DNA of 64,000 bases, from NCBI GenBank assembly GCA_029255685.2, contig CM055315.2:52915358-52979357 (forward strand). Direction: 5' to 3'. The translations under genes were made by a program, and so were the position numbers. The notes below the pieces were generated by a model. That model was not told the DNA's origin and searched no databases. It saw only the letters and a program-made list of their open reading frames with translations. Source of the DNA: Silene conica (Eukaryota > Streptophyta > Magnoliopsida > Caryophyllales > Caryophyllaceae). Numbering within the stretch: position 1 is the stretch's first letter; each line of letters opens with the position of its first letter. Shown piece by piece: positions 1 to 10,875 of the stretch.

Positions 1-282
1 AGCAGTTTTGACAGGAAAGATGGTATTGTGGGAGCATGGGATGGCGTGAGCACTTGGATGGACCGACTTAGATGTAGATCACATACTTTGTAGTTATCAG
101 TTGTACTTTAATTCCGTTGTGTAGTATTTGTAACATCAAAGTTTAAAGTTTATCAGTTTTTATAAAAAGTACTTTGGTTTGTTTTACTTTGTTATTCACT
201 ACCTCGGATATTCCGAGATGGTAACAGCTCAATTTACTGAGGATGTCTTGCTAAAGGCTCTTTAATAAATCGGGGTGTTACA
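1..282 (+). mobile_element. Tekay-like Ty3-gypsy LTR, 3' end only
   Basis: Resembles the last 280 bp of the LTRs ending at 9,987 and 55,892: a pyrimidine-rich stretch, a phrase like 'ccgagatggtaacagctc', then an end in 'cggggtgttaca'. At 283 the sequence switches in frame to Athila-type RNase H, so this LTR terminates an element inserted into the Athila element. The first bases after it, 'gtagc', may be the target duplication; its partner would lie left of the window. Confidence 0.75.
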
Positions 283-1878
283 GTAGCTGTCATATTTGCC
301 TTAGAAAAATTCAGGTCCTATTTAGTAGGTAATAAGGTAATTGTTTACACTGACCATGCAGCTTTAAAAGGTCTTTTTCAGAAGAAGGATTCAAAGCCAA
401 GGCTTTTAAGGTGGATACTCCTTCTCCAAGAGTTCGACATTGAGATTAGGGACAAGAAAGGTGCAGAAAACGTGGTAGCTGATCACTTATCTCGCCTACA
501 GTTGACTGATGGGGAAGATTCTTTACCTATTGATGATTCATTTCCTGATGAGAGCTTATTTATCATTAATAGTTCAGGTTCTTATCCCCCTCCTTGGTAT
601 GTTGATTTTGCTAACTTTGCTGTCACAGGTAAAATCCCTCCTGAGTTGTCATGGCAACAAAAGAAGAGATTTATGTTCGATGCAAAACAGTATTTTTGGG
701 ATGACCCTTATGTTTTTAAAGAATGCGGAGATGGACTTATCCGGAGATGCGTCCCCCAATGGGAGGTGAAGGACATTCTGGAAGCATGTCACTCTTCTGC
801 ATATGGTGGTCACCACGGTCCATCTAGAACCGTGGCCAAGGTATTACGGTCTGGTTTTTATTGGCCTACTTTGCATGCTGACTGTAGGAATTTTGTAGGT
901 AACTGTGATGCCTGTCAAAGAACTGGGAATGTCTCAAGAAGACATGAGATGCCGCAGGTTGGTATTTTAGAGGTAGAGATTTTTGATGTCTGGGGCATTG
1001 ATTATCAAGGACCTTTTCCTAGTAGTCAAGGTAACAGGTATATTCTTGTGGCTGTTGATTATGTGTCTAAGTGGGTAGAAGCTATTGCTACTCCCCATTG
1101 TGATGCGAAGGCTGTTATAAAGATGTTTAAAAAAATCATATTTCCTCGTTTTGGTGTCCCTAGGGTTGTCATAAGTGATGGAGGTATGCATTTTAAGGAG
1201 AAACGCTTAGGTGACTTGTTAAATAAATTCGGTGTCCAATACCGTAGGGGTTTAGCTTATCACCCTCAGACTAGTGGTCAAGTTGAGATCTCTAATAGGG
1301 AACTCAAGGAGACCCTAGCCAAAGTAGTTTCTAAGTCTAGGAAAGATTGGAGCCTAAAACTTGATGATGTTTTATGGGCCTATAGAACCGCGTTCAAAAC
1401 CCCAATAGGAATGTCACCATTCCGATTGATTTATGGTAAGACTTGTCATTTACCAGTAGAATTAGAACGTAAGTCTTGGTGGGCTATATGTGATCTTAAT
1501 TTAGACCCTAATCTTTCCCGTGAGAAACGTTTGTTGCAGCTCAATGAGTTAGAAGAATTCAGGTTGTTGGCTTATGACAATGCCAGGATTTACAAAGAAA
1601 AAACAAAGCGCTGGCATGACAAGAGAATCATTAGGCGTGATTTTCAGGTAGGTGATAGGGTGTTGCTTTTTAATGCTCGTATTCGTCTTTTTCCTGGTAA
1701 GCTGAAATCCAGGTGGAGCGGACCCTACTCCATCACAGCTGTCTCAAAATCCGGGTCAATAGAATTAGAAACCTCATCTGGTGAGAGGTTCAAAGTCAAT
1801 GGCCAGTATGTGAAGCACTTCCGAGGAGAGAACGAATTTGTCGGAAAGGTTGAAGTTTCTTACGTTGACCCTTTTTAG
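283..1878 (+). CDS. Athila-type RNase H end and integrase
   Basis: This is the C-terminal part of a pol polyprotein, acting in the retroelement particle (RNA degradation during reverse transcription, then DNA integration). The first 200 bp encode the RNase H end, with 'VYTDHAALK' and the Athila/Tat-like '[19 protein letters not shown]'. Integrase follows: the HHCC zinc-binding region at about 790-915 ('GGHHGPSRT', 'CDACQ'), then the core with 'GIDYQGPF' near 1,000, 'VISDGG' near 1,175 and '[10 protein letters not shown]' near 1,280, which supply the D, D and E. A basic C-terminal part follows. The frame is open from the inserted LTR to 1,878, so the ATG at 472 is not a real start. Product and family are clear; present activity is not implied. 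Confidence 0.9.
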   Translation, partial: VAVIFALEKFRSYLVGNKVIVYTDHAALKGLFQKKDSKPRLLRWILLLQEFDIEIRDKKGAENVVADHLSRLQLTDGEDSLPIDDSFPDESLFIINSSGSYPPPWYVDFANFAVTGKIPPELSWQQKKRFMFDAKQYFWDDPYVFKECGDGLIRRCVPQWEVKDILEACHSSAYGGHHGPSRTVAKVLRSGFYWPTLHADCRNFVGNCDACQRTGNVSRRHEMPQVGILEVEIFDVWGIDYQGPFPSSQGNRYILVAVDYVSKWVEAIATPHCDAKAVIKMFKKIIFPRFGVPRVVISDGGMHFKEKRLGDLLNKFGVQYRRGLAYHPQTSGQVEISNRELKETLAKVVSKSRKDWSLKLDDVLWAYRTAFKTPIGMSPFRLIYGKTCHLPVELERKSWWAICDLNLDPNLSREKRLLQLNELEEFRLLAYDNARIYKEKTKRWHDKRIIRRDFQVGDRVLLFNARIRLFPGKLKSRWSGPYSITAVSKSGSIELETSSGERFKVNGQYVKHFRGENEFVGKVEVSYVDPF

Positions 1879-3042
1879 GATGCTTCAGGATAGGTAAAAA
1901 GGTCGTGCGGGACCTCTTAAACCAGCGCTACACGGGAGGCAACCCGTGCTCTAGCTTAAGTTTACGTTTTTTTTTCTATTCCGTTTTATCCTTGATGAAA
2001 TTTTAAGTTTCTGCAGAAAAATAAAAGAACTCGTCAGTACAGCGGTCGACCGACCCAACTACTAGGTCGACCGACCTTCTGGCAGCTTTAAATGCATTCT
2101 GACAGGTTAAGTAAAATTGGCAGAACAGGTAAAAACGATGGAGGTCGACCGACCCAGAATAGCGGTCGACCGACCGCGAGTGTTTTTTTTCCGTTTTTTT
2201 TAGTCAGAGTCACGGGTGTTGAGTGTTTTGAAAACACATTTTTTACCTTCATTTGCTCATACTTTCTGCACTCCTATTTCTCTCTTAAAAACCCTAAAAA
2301 CACCCACCTTCTTCACCCTTCACCTATTTGCTTGCTTTCTTTTAATTTTCTCCTTCAAGGTATGTTTTTCTTAGTTTTCTTTCTCTCTTTTTCGTTTTAT
2401 ATCATCTTAATTCCGTTCTACGTAGTATTAGTTTGTCTTTTTGAGTTTAATTTTGCTCTTAGTTTCGTTTCCATGCTTGTTTGTGTGTTTTTCTCTTAGT
2501 TTTCTTCTTCCTTTAGTTTTTATAATCTCAGATCTTTAATTTATGTGTGATTTCGTGCTGTTAGGGTTAGTTTAATTCTTCCTTTCAATTTTATGCCATT
2601 TTTCCGCGCGATTTCAGTCCCGAAAATCCGACTCTGACACTGTTCACGGTCGACCGACCCAAAACGGAGGTCGGCCGACCGAACTTCGATTTTCCTGAGT
2701 TTCTAATTTACAGATTCTGAATTTTCTTCTGATAGTCGGTCGACCGACCCAGGACTGAGGTCGGCCGACTAAAACTGTGTTTTTCTGAGTTTCTATTTTT
2801 GTAGTTTCTAACATTTTTTTCGTTAGTTGGTCGACCGACCTTGATTTGCGGTCGGCCGACCTGTCGTGTTACAGGAATTTTAATTTTCCTCGCGAAAATG
2901 GTCGACCGACTTCTCTGTAAAGTCGGCCGACCCATGTTTGTCACAAAAGTTTCTGTTCTGCGTTTTCCGTTCCTAATTTTGTTAAAGAAATGTTTCCATA
3001 TGTGCACAAGACTTACACTTTATTGAACTTTTCAGATTTACA
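1879..3042 (+). other. Spacer between integrase and extra ORF, with six palindrome pairs
   Basis: Non-coding spacer with pyrimidine-rich stretches (2,270-2,520) and phrases typical of plant leader DNA ('aaaaaccctaaaaacaccc' near 2,287). It ends at the ATG of the next ORF. It holds six GGTCGNNCGACC pairs (2,044-2,932). Short open frames such as 2,092-2,499 are low-complexity and not supported as genes. Athila elements are known to express the downstream ORF separately, so a leader or splice function is possible; that is inference. Confidence 0.6.
2044..2932. repeat. Six GGTCGNNCGACC pairs, 21-bp phase
   Basis: Paired 12-mers start at 2,044/2,065, 2,143/2,164, 2,648/2,669, 2,738/2,759, 2,829/2,850 and 2,900/2,921. 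Each pair is offset by exactly 21 bp. Within the last four pairs the left copy has centre AC and the right copy centre GC, so the right member is a perfect palindrome. The last four pairs recur every 71-91 bp. Confidence 0.9.
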
Positions 3043-4473
3043 ATGTCTAGCCGAGAACAAGGTGGAAAGCGCTCCCGCACTTCCGGTGCAAGCACCTCCA
3101 GAGGCCGTGTTCCTAGGGCGAGAGGATTGACGGTGCAAGACACGGATAGTCTACCAAACTATCCGCAAATCATTTTCAGCACTCCGGCTCAAAAGGCCCG
3201 ATTCCTCCATCTCTCCGCCTATTGCTTGGTAGTGGTAACCCGATTCCTCTGTGTTCCAACCTTGCAAGCCTTGGGATGTCATGATGAGGTGGTGTCTCTG
3301 CTCAATGGGACGGGTTTCTCAGGACTTGTCACTATGGATGAGTTCACCTATTCCCTTCTTACTCTTGAGTTCTTTTCTTCCTTTACTTTTGATATTCAAG
3401 CATATCACCCCGGCTATGATAACATTTGCATTTCTTTTCGTTTGTTCAATGAAACTTTTTCTTTAACTTTAAACCAATTTGCTCAGTTTCTAGGCTTATC
3501 TTCTACGGGTCTTACGGGTGACCCCACTGGGTCATATAATGATATGTGGTCCTGTCTTTCTGATTCCGGCGATAGGAAGAAGAAAAACAGTACCATTCAC
3601 CTACCCGCCCCCCGTTATTTTTTGCGTCTGTTGGCCAACACTGTTTTCGGCCGTAAAGAGTCTCAAAATGTTAACAACATTGAGCTCTCCATTTTGTCTG
3701 GTTATCTTAACATCAGACGTACGGGTCAGCAGTTTTATAACACTGCATTTTTGGTCGCCTCTCACCTCATGTCGGTGAGCGAGGGAACTTCCTTGCCTAC
3801 TATTGTTTGTGGTGGGCTAGTCACTCGATTAGCCCGCTCTCTTGTCCCTCAGTTCCCTCGCTATGAGGATGCGATTGACACTCTCTCCCGGTTCATGGAC
3901 ATGGCTTATGTCAGGTCCGTGCGTTGGGTGAACAAGAGAGATTATTGGAAGGTAGACACCTACCTCAGTGATCGCATTCCCATCACCGAGGCTCCCCCTA
4001 TGCTACCCCTTTTTACTGTTGTAGGGGAGCCCCGACCACTACTCCCGTCTTACCGCCTCCCCCTTAGAGGAGGCACCTCTAGAGGCCACAGGGTCCCTGC
4101 TTCCGGTGCCCACCATCACGCATCTGGGACGGGGTACCCAACTGATTTTACTGCTGCTCCTAATGTTTATGTTCCTCCTTTTGTTGATGATAGATCTCTG
4201 CCACAAATGATGGCGAGCCTTTGCAGACAGTTCAACCAAAAACAGTTGAACGATAGTATTTGCCAATATCCGGTTTACAAGGAGTATGCCACTCAAGGTA
4301 GGCTCCCAACCGGCCCATGGACTCACCCCACCTGGTACACACCTCTCGCAGGCGGTCGTGTCCACGGTGAAGCTTCAGGCTCTGCCTCGGGAACATGCAT
4401 AGGGTCTGAAGAGGAGGACGAGGAGGAGGAAGGAGGAGAGGACTCTACGCCGGATTTCGACTCAGAATCCTAG
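3043..4473 (+). CDS. Athila-type extra ORF downstream of integrase
   Basis: An open frame of 476 codons in the env position of an Athila element. The N-terminus is basic and Ser/Arg-rich ('GGKRSRTSGASTSRGR'). The centre contains 'FRLFNETFSLTLNQFAQFLGL', which resembles the Athila ORF-type plant retroelement protein family as I remember it. The C-terminus ends in an acidic tail ('EEEDEEEEGGED') and Ser/Asp residues. I see no signal peptide or convincing membrane span, so calling it an envelope is not supported; the role of these proteins is not established. It looks whole. The ATG at 3,043 is the first in frame and follows the palindrome-rich spacer. Confidence 0.7.
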   Translation: MSSREQGGKRSRTSGASTSRGRVPRARGLTVQDTDSLPNYPQIIFSTPAQKARFLHLSAYCLVVVTRFLCVPTLQALGCHDEVVSLLNGTGFSGLVTMDEFTYSLLTLEFFSSFTFDIQAYHPGYDNICISFRLFNETFSLTLNQFAQFLGLSSTGLTGDPTGSYNDMWSCLSDSGDRKKKNSTIHLPAPRYFLRLLANTVFGRKESQNVNNIELSILSGYLNIRRTGQQFYNTAFLVASHLMSVSEGTSLPTIVCGGLVTRLARSLVPQFPRYEDAIDTLSRFMDMAYVRSVRWVNKRDYWKVDTYLSDRIPITEAPPMLPLFTVVGEPRPLLPSYRLPLRGGTSRGHRVPASGAHHHASGTGYPTDFTAAPNVYVPPFVDDRSLPQMMASLCRQFNQKQLNDSICQYPVYKEYATQGRLPTGPWTHPTWYTPLAGGRVHGEASGSASGTCIGSEEEDEEEEGGEDSTPDFDSES

Positions 4474-4929
4474 GGACATGCTTGACCTTACCCTCTTTGG
4501 GGTTCGGTTTGGGGAGGTCCCTCCATCTTGTAAGTAGTTTTTCTTTTATTTTTCCTTTAGATTTCCAGTTTTTCCTCTAGATTTCCAGTTTTCCTCTCCT
4601 TCCTCCTTAGACTCTTTTTGTAATTTCTAGTCTTTTTCCTTTTCCTTTCTTTGTTTGTTTCTTTTCTGCCTACCTCTATCCCTATGATGTGGTTGTATGC
4701 TGATGAGCACAATGGGGGCATTGTGCGTTTTGGTTTGGGGAGGGTGTTTGCATACTCCTTTGTGAGTATGCAATTGTCTTTGTGTCTTTTGTTTTTCATT
4801 CCTTTAGGTGTTTTTCTTATTTTCGTTTTCTTTTGTCGCGTGTTCTTCCCTGTCGCGCGTTCTTCTCTGTCTTAAGTTTTTAGGTCGAGTCGGAACGGAC
4901 GAATACAATTTATGCCTCACATATCACAT
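4474..4929 (+). other. Athila 3' UTR, first part
   Basis: Non-coding. It contains 'cacaatgggggcattgtgcg' near 4,708, a near-palindromic phrase also present in reverse in the gag-protease element near 19,985-20,010. This ties the two elements together as relatives. It ends at the TSD of the solo LTR. Confidence 0.6.
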
Positions 4930-6204
4930 TGACACCCGTCGTTGAGGGGTGCCAAAGATAAGATTTATAAAACCTCAGCTTAAACTAGATAGGATAAGTC
5001 AAGGGTCGAACCACAAGGAGACAAGGTTAATTATGTTTGCGAATTTAAAGTCTATTACAAGTAACCAAAAAGGGGGGTTGATTTAAGGGTTGAACTAACA
5101 ACTAAAAGATCAAAATAAACAAGAGAAATAAAATAAGGTAAAAAGGAGATTAGGAACTGTGGTTCCCCATGGTCAAAACAAGTCAATGAAAGGTAAAACA
5201 ACCAAATAACACAATCCCAAGGAACAAAGAATAAACCTTTAGGTCAATATTCGACCCAATCCTTACGGTCTTAGGGTTCCTAGAAAAGCACTAAACTTTC
5301 GTTCAAGGGCAATCCCAAAGTTGTTGTTAAACTAATCCTAATAATCTTTCAATCCTAAGGATTAGTTCACCAACAACAATGGGGGATTGGTAATTCAATC
5401 ATTAAACTTATCAAAATCAAATTTTTACCATGGTTCCCCTAATTCCTAATCACAAGAATTAGCTATGCATACTTTTAATTATGAAACTAACAATAACTAA
5501 GAACATCAAAGGAATTAACATAATTAAAGATGATAATAAAAGGGAAAACATGAAATTAGAAACAACAATAAGATGAACAACAAGATTAAATTAAAAGGGA
5601 AAGATTAATTGTAGCAAACTTACAACTTAATTGGAATTCAGAACAAAAGATGAAAACTTGGAATTAAATCTCTTTCTAAAACTATGGAGTTCTTCTAACA
5701 TAAAATTGCTTGCTAATGAAAAACTTGTCTAACATAAAGTGCTTGACCTAATTGAAGAGTTTTGGTCTCCTTAAATAAGTAAAATTACAAGATTAGGTAA
5801 GTACAAACACGAAATAAAAATCTCCGCTGCAGCTTCCGGGTCGGTCGACCTCTTTTGCGGGTCGGTCGACCGCCTCTATCGATGCTGGGCTTTTTCGCGA
5901 ATTGGGCTTCGGTCGGTCGACCTCTCTGATGGGTCGGTCGACCGATTCTTGTTCGCTTCAGCTTTAATTTGGCCCAATGATAACATCCGGGTGTACAACT
6001 CGGATTCTTGCTCCGCATTAGTACTCAAAACAGCTTCCGAAAGGCAAATAAGGTTCGGTTTTGCTCACTTCCGCGTATTCATACATGTAACACAGAGAAA
6101 TGCCAAAGTAAACCGTTCGGGAGAAATAGCAACTAAAAGTCACGAAAATGTAAGAAAATACGTGCCAAAAGAATAAATAAAATGCATAAAATAGGCACGT
6201 ATCA
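4930..6204 (-). mobile_element. Athila-type solo LTR (TSD cacat)
   Basis: 1,275 bp starting 'tgacacccgtcgttgagggg' and ending 'ggcacgtatca' as read on +; the reverse complement starts TGATACGTGCC and ends GGGTGTCA, matching the 3' LTR at 7,499-8,816. The 5-bp duplication cacat lies at 4,925-4,929 and 6,205-6,209. No internal region is present, so this is a solo LTR, the usual product of LTR-LTR recombination. It sits in reverse orientation in the 3' UTR of its own family. Confidence 0.93.
5839..5943. repeat. Two palindrome pairs in solo LTR
   Basis: GGTCGGTCGACC-type 12-mers start at 5,839/5,860 and 5,911/5,932, each pair offset by 21 bp. They are the counterparts of the two pairs in the 3' LTR at 7,762-7,867. 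Confidence 0.9.
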
Positions 6205-7498
6205 CACATATTGCCTTGCCTTGCATTTTTTCAAAAATTTTCAAGCTAGTCTTTTGCATTATCTACGAGTTTTTTGTTGATTGCATGCTAAATTATTAGA
6301 CTTGACTCTCTTCTTGGCAAGCTACTACATATTCTAAGGATTAGAGCTTAATAAATCGGTGACATCCATGACCGATTTCATGTAGGTTGGTGAGTAGTTT
6401 CTCCTCTTGAGGCATGTCACATCAATGTGCATAAACATGAATTTTGTCTACTTAATACCTGTATGCATTCGGATTTGTGGTTTGTTGACACATGTGGTAG
6501 AGGTCCCTCTTTCTCATTTTACCCCATTATCCTCACATAGCCAAATTGAATCTTTTTAACCCATTTGCTACATCCAAAATTTTCCTACCCTAGCCGAGCT
6601 AGTAATATAGTGATGGGACTGTTTTGGCCATCCTTTGGTTTGTGCTTCATTGTTAAATATTGATTTTGTGAGAATGGTAGAAAGGAGAAAAAGAAAAGAG
6701 AAGGATACGGAAAAAAATAATAAGGACTCAAATGAAAAAAAAAGAGAGAAGAAAAAAAAACAAAAAAAAAAAACGAATCAGCCTGTTTTCAAGGCTGGTC
6801 GGTCGACCTGCATTCTGGGTCGGTCGACCAGGACCATTGAACAGATTGTTTCTGAAAAAATAAGAGGAAAGAAAGAAAGGAAAGGAGGAAAAAAAAGGAG
6901 AAAACTGGAAAAGTTGTGGTTTTTGCTCCCAATTTTTGAGCATTGGCATGTATGAAAAAGTAATAAGAAGTGATCTTATAGTATGGATAGACGGTTGTTA
7001 GCTCGGTTTAACCCCTCTTCCCATAACTTATTTTAACCCCTTCTTACCTTTAGCCTCACAATCCTAAAATTGCCTCGGCATGTGTCATGGTTATCTAGCG
7101 TGGGAATGCATATGTACGGTTGTAGAGATTCTATTCATGTTAGATTGCAGGCATGTTCTTACGGGTCACAGATAGGTGAGAGTCTTTTCTTTTATTTATC
7201 TTCTTATCTTTCACATATACATTTGACCCTTTGCTTTCATGAGTGTCTCGAGCGTACCGCGAGAGTCCAATTAGAATGAGTCTTGCAAGGTTGAAAATTT
7301 AGTATGCTATTCCAACATGTCCAATTCGTTTTGCTCTTGACATTATGCTTGATTATATTTGAAGGTTGCATTAAATTGGTTAGGCATAGTGTTGTGTTTG
7401 GTTGTAAAAAGTGTGAAATCCGTTCCATTAGAAGTTTTTTCTTTTCTTTTAAGTCTTAGTGCTTGCTTGAGGACAAGCAAGGTTTGGTTTGGGGAGTT
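6205..7498 (+). other. Athila 3' UTR, second part, and polypurine tract
   Basis: Continuation of the 3' UTR after the solo LTR. It contains a purine-rich A/G tract (about 6,655-6,780 and 6,845-6,920) around one palindrome pair (6,797/6,818), and ends with the polypurine tract 'ggtttggtttggggagtt' next to the LTR. Open frames here are low-complexity and not genes. The same phrases occur in reverse in the gag-protease element at 18,517-20,460. Confidence 0.65.
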
Positions 7499-8816
7499 TG
7501 ATACGTGCCTATTTTATGCATTTTATTTATGCTTTTGGCACGTATTTTCTTATATTTTCGTGACTTTTGGTTGCTATTTCTCCCGAAACGGTTTACTTTG
7601 GCATTTCTATGTTTTAAATGTAGGAATACGCGGAAGTGAGCAAAACTGAACTTTATTTGCCTTTCGGAAGCTATTTTTGAGTAATAATGCGGAGCAAGGA
7701 TCCGGATTGTGCACCCGAGATGTTGTTATTGGGCCAAATTCAAGATAATACGAACATAAGCGGTCGACCGAACCATCAGAGAGGTCGACCGACCCAAGCC
7801 CAAATCACGGAAAAAGTCCAGCAACGACAGAAGCGGTCGACCGACCCGAAAGCGAGGTCGACCGACCCTGAAGCTGCAGCCGCGTCTTTTGATTCGTGTT
7901 TTACTTACCTAATTTGTAATTATAACTTATTTAAGAAGACCAAAACTCTTTAATTAGGTCAAGCAATTCTATTAGCAAGCAATTCTATTAGAAAGCAATT
8001 CTATTGGCAAGCAAATTTATGTTAGACAAGCATTCCATATTATTGAAGACTCCATAGTTTAGAAAGAGATTTTTATTCCAAGTTCTCATCTTTTGTTCTT
8101 AATTCCAATTAAGTTGTAAGTTTGCTACAATTAATCTTCCCTTTGATTTAATCTTGTTGTTCATCTTATTGTTGTTTCTTAATTCATGTTTTCCCTTTTA
8201 TTATCATCTTTTATTATGTTGATTCCTTTAATGTTCTTTGTTCTTATTATTGTTAGTTTCATAATTAAAAGTATGCGTAGCTAATTCTTGTGATTAGGAA
8301 TTAGGGGAACCATGGTAAAGACTTGATTTTGATAAGTTTAGTGATTGAATTACCAATCCCCCATTGTTGTTGGTGAACTAATCCTTAGGATTGAAAGATT
8401 ATTAGGATTAGTTTAACAACAACTTTGGGATTGCCATATGAACGAAAGTTTAGTGCTTTTCTAGGAACCCTAAGACCGTAAGGATTGGGTAGAATATTGA
8501 CCTAAAGGTTTATTCTTTGTTCCTTGGGATTGTGTTATTTGGTTATTTTACCTTTCATTGACTTGTTTTAACCATGGGGAACCAAAGTTCCTAATCTCCT
8601 TTTTACCTTGTTTTATTTCTCTTGTTTATTTTGTCCTTTTAGTTATCAGTTTAAATCTCAAATCAACCCCCTTGTTTTGGTTACTTGCAATAGACTTTAA
8701 ATTCACAAACATAATTAACCTTGTCTCCTTGTGGTTCGACCCTTGACTTATCCTATCTAAGTTTAAGCCGAGGTTTTATAAATCTTATCTTTGGCACCCC
8801 TCAACGACGGGTGTCA
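7499..8816 (+). mobile_element. Athila-type 3' LTR
   Basis: 1,318 bp starting TGATACGTGCC right after the polypurine tract and ending 'cgacgggtgtca'. The 3' part holds the phrase 'tccttgtggttcgaccc', shared with the other Athila-type LTRs here. It contains two palindrome pairs (7,762/7,783 and 7,835/7,856). Next comes 'gttat', a possible target duplication, then Tekay-like LTR sequence. Confidence 0.92.
7762..7867. repeat. Two palindrome pairs in 3' LTR
   Basis: 12-mers start at 7,762/7,783 and 7,835/7,856, each pair offset by 21 bp. The 7,762 copy departs from the consensus at one base (GGTCGACCGAAC). Confidence 0.9.
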
Positions 8817-9987
8817 GTTATTTTATTAATGTTGTGGTCTTATAAATCTAAAATAATGTTGTTATTGATATTGTAAGTAATACTACCTATATTGAGCAAT
8901 TTTATAATGTTGGTGTTTTTGTATATCATAATTAGTGGCCTTGCTATGGGTAGTGTTTATTTTGATAATATGTCTTGAAGTAGGAATTTTATTAAATTGG
9001 TGAAAGTTGACTATTAAGTTATATACTATTTTTGGCAAGTCTATAATTAGTAGGTTGTAGTGATACGTAGTTAGGCATGATTATCTACATTTCTGCAAGG
9101 TGTTGTGCATAAGCCAATTGTGTATATGATCATGTAGATTGTAGTATTGATTATATGAGTAGAATTTGATACAAGTAATAATTATAGGAACCGAATTCGA
9201 AGAGGAACATTACTAGACGTTGTTGATCAGTTCAGAATTGCTATTACAGGTAGGATACACTGGAACTATTTCTGTATTGTGTTATGTATGGATGTGAATT
9301 GGATACTATGAATGCAAGTAAGATTATTATGAGATGTATATTCAGTGTTGATTCTTTATTATTGCATTCATAAGCATCGCATGAGCATGGTTACAGATTG
9401 AGATGACGATGAGATATTATTGGGCCCAGGCTAGCTTTCCAGGGATAGACCTGGTGACCTCAGCTGTTATGCTGGTGTTCGGTGACGGCCGATGATACTC
9501 TGCCGGGAGGTTCGGTAAGGGTGGGTGTCACGAGTTTCAAATGAAATTGAGAATGAGAATGAGATTGAGCTCAAGCATATCATAGCATTGCATAACATTT
9601 ATGTTTTATTTTGTTATTGTGTTATCCTACTCAACCGCGAGGTTGACAGTGTATTCGTGTTCACCTACGATGATCCGGAATGGGGAGTAGATTTTTCAGG
9701 GCAAAGACAGACGGACTAGGATATGGGCTTGGAGAGAGAAACTTGGATCAGACTCACTTAGTTATAGATCACCTAGCTTGTAATAGTTCGTTTGTACTTT
9801 TCTTACGATGAGTTTTGGTTTTTAGACTATGCCTGTAACAGTTTAGTTTCGACTCTTGGTTAAGTAACTTAAAGTACTGTATATCTTTCACTATGATTAT
9901 CTCTTACCCTGGGTTATCCGGGATGGTAACAGTCTTATTTACTCTGGAAGTCCTAGATCAGGCTTCTGGGTAAATGGGGGTGTTGCA
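8817..9987 (+). mobile_element. Tekay-like LTR, 3' part
   Basis: The region from about 9,170 matches, in reverse, 47,436 to about 48,200 and, in the same direction, about 55,090-55,892. Shared phrases are 'caggtaggatacactgg', 'ctactcaaccgcgaggttg' and 'gatccggaatggggagtag'. It ends 'gggggtgttgca'. A primer-binding site 'tggtataagagc', close to the initiator tRNA-Met complement, follows at about 9,991. Confidence 0.82.
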
Positions 9988-10338
9988 AAATGGTATAAGA
10001 GCGACTCTGCGACCGTGTGGTGAGCCCGTGGTCGGGAGTACCCGGGTCACCCACCTAGCGGGGAGGATTCTGGGCTTGGTTACGATCAAGTTTGAGGCAC
10101 AACGAGGACGTTGTGTTCTTTAAGTGGGGGAGTTTGTAACACCCCAAAAGTATGAGAAGAAAGTTGTCCCACATCGGTAGAATGTGAGGCTTGTGATATG
10201 TTTATAATAGCTTCCACCCACCACTTAGTAACAAGGCCTTGTGCTTTTGCGCTTAAGTAAGGATAAATAATGGGCCCAAAGCCATACCTCCCATCTTATT
10301 GGGGGTGTGTTACGACCGTGGTGGGTCGGGTTGTTACA
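9988..10338 (+). mobile_element. TRIM internal region plus one TRIM LTR
   Basis: 9,988-10,134 matches in reverse the internal domain of the TRIM at 37,545-38,092 ('gcgaccgtgtggtgagcc', 'gcacaacgaggacg'). 10,135-10,338 is a 204-bp TRIM LTR beginning TGTAACACCCC, containing 'gttgtcccacatcgg' and ending 'cgggttgttaca'. On the left there is no TRIM LTR; the internal domain follows directly on the end of a Tekay-like LTR. TRIMs encode nothing and depend on other elements for mobilisation. Confidence 0.82.
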
Positions 10339-10435
10339 AACCAAGCCACTGGCCCTTTCAGTCTACCTGGTTACCTTGAGAGATGTAGAGTGTGAGTAGT
10401 ATTGAAACAAGGAGGGACCCAATGTAGATTATATG

Positions 10436-10437
<2 letters not shown>

Positions 10438-10490
<53 letters not shown>
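10438..10490. repeat. (AT)n microsatellite
   Basis: About 53 bp of uninterrupted AT dinucleotide directly left of the inverted-repeat element. Confidence 0.95.
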
Positions 10491-10491
<1 letters not shown>

Positions 10492-10495
<4 letters not shown>

Positions 10496-10875
10496 TGAGA
10501 TCCGGTGAGAACCATCTTACAATGAAAACCGGTGAGAACTCTTCCTTACGGAGTTTTTTTTAAAAATTAATGACATAATTGGATTCGGCATGGAATTTTA
10601 TGGCTAGAGAACATATTTCTTGGTCTAGAAAATAAATACTAGTGGCGGAAAAATGATAGATACGAAAAAATAGATAGTGGGTGCATGCAAATAAATAAAA
10701 CGTATCTCACCTTGATTTCCGTCACTAGTATTTATTTTCTAGACCAAAAAATATGTTCTCTAGCTATAAAATATCATGCCGAATCCAATTATGTTATTAA
10801 TTTTTTTAAAAAAAGTCCGTAAGGTAGAGTTCTCACAAGGTTCTCATTGTAAGGTGGTTCTCACCGGATCCCAAG
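10492..10875. mobile_element. MITE with long terminal inverted repeats
   Basis: About 384 bp, nearly all inverted repeat. The left arm starts 'gggttgagatccggtgagaa'; the right arm ends in the complementary 'ttctcaccggatcccaag'. Internal phrases such as 'aaataaatactagtg' recur in inverse near 10,720. The arms are about 170 bp each around a short loop. No coding capacity. The AT tract on the left hides any target duplication, so the superfamily is open. Confidence 0.8.

Larger units (their letters stand above)
283..8816 (+). mobile_element. Athila-type Ty3-gypsy element, 3' part with 3' LTR
   Basis: The order on the + strand is RNase H, integrase, a motif-rich spacer, an extra ORF after integrase, a long 3' UTR, a purine-rich tract just before 7,499 ('ggtttggtttggggagtt') and a 3' LTR at 7,499-8,816. 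An ORF between integrase and the 3' LTR is characteristic of the Athila lineage. The 5' part lies outside the window. A reverse solo LTR of the same family interrupts the 3' UTR and a Tekay-like element interrupts the RNase H region. The element itself sits in a Tekay-like LTR that resumes at 8,817. The visible pol part and the extra ORF each read open, so the copy is fairly young although disrupted by insertions. Confidence 0.85.

Noticed and set aside
2092-2499. 135-codon hydrophobic frame before the extra ORF, possibly a membrane protein
   Set aside because: Pyrimidine-rich DNA gives Phe/Leu/Ser runs by composition; no conserved motif and it overlaps palindrome pairs.
3043-4473. Calling the extra ORF an envelope gene
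   Set aside because: Position fits, but no signal peptide, membrane anchor or other envelope feature is visible.
6635-6955. 106-codon Lys-rich frame
   Set aside because: Purine-rich low-complexity UTR that also spans a palindrome pair; no domain.
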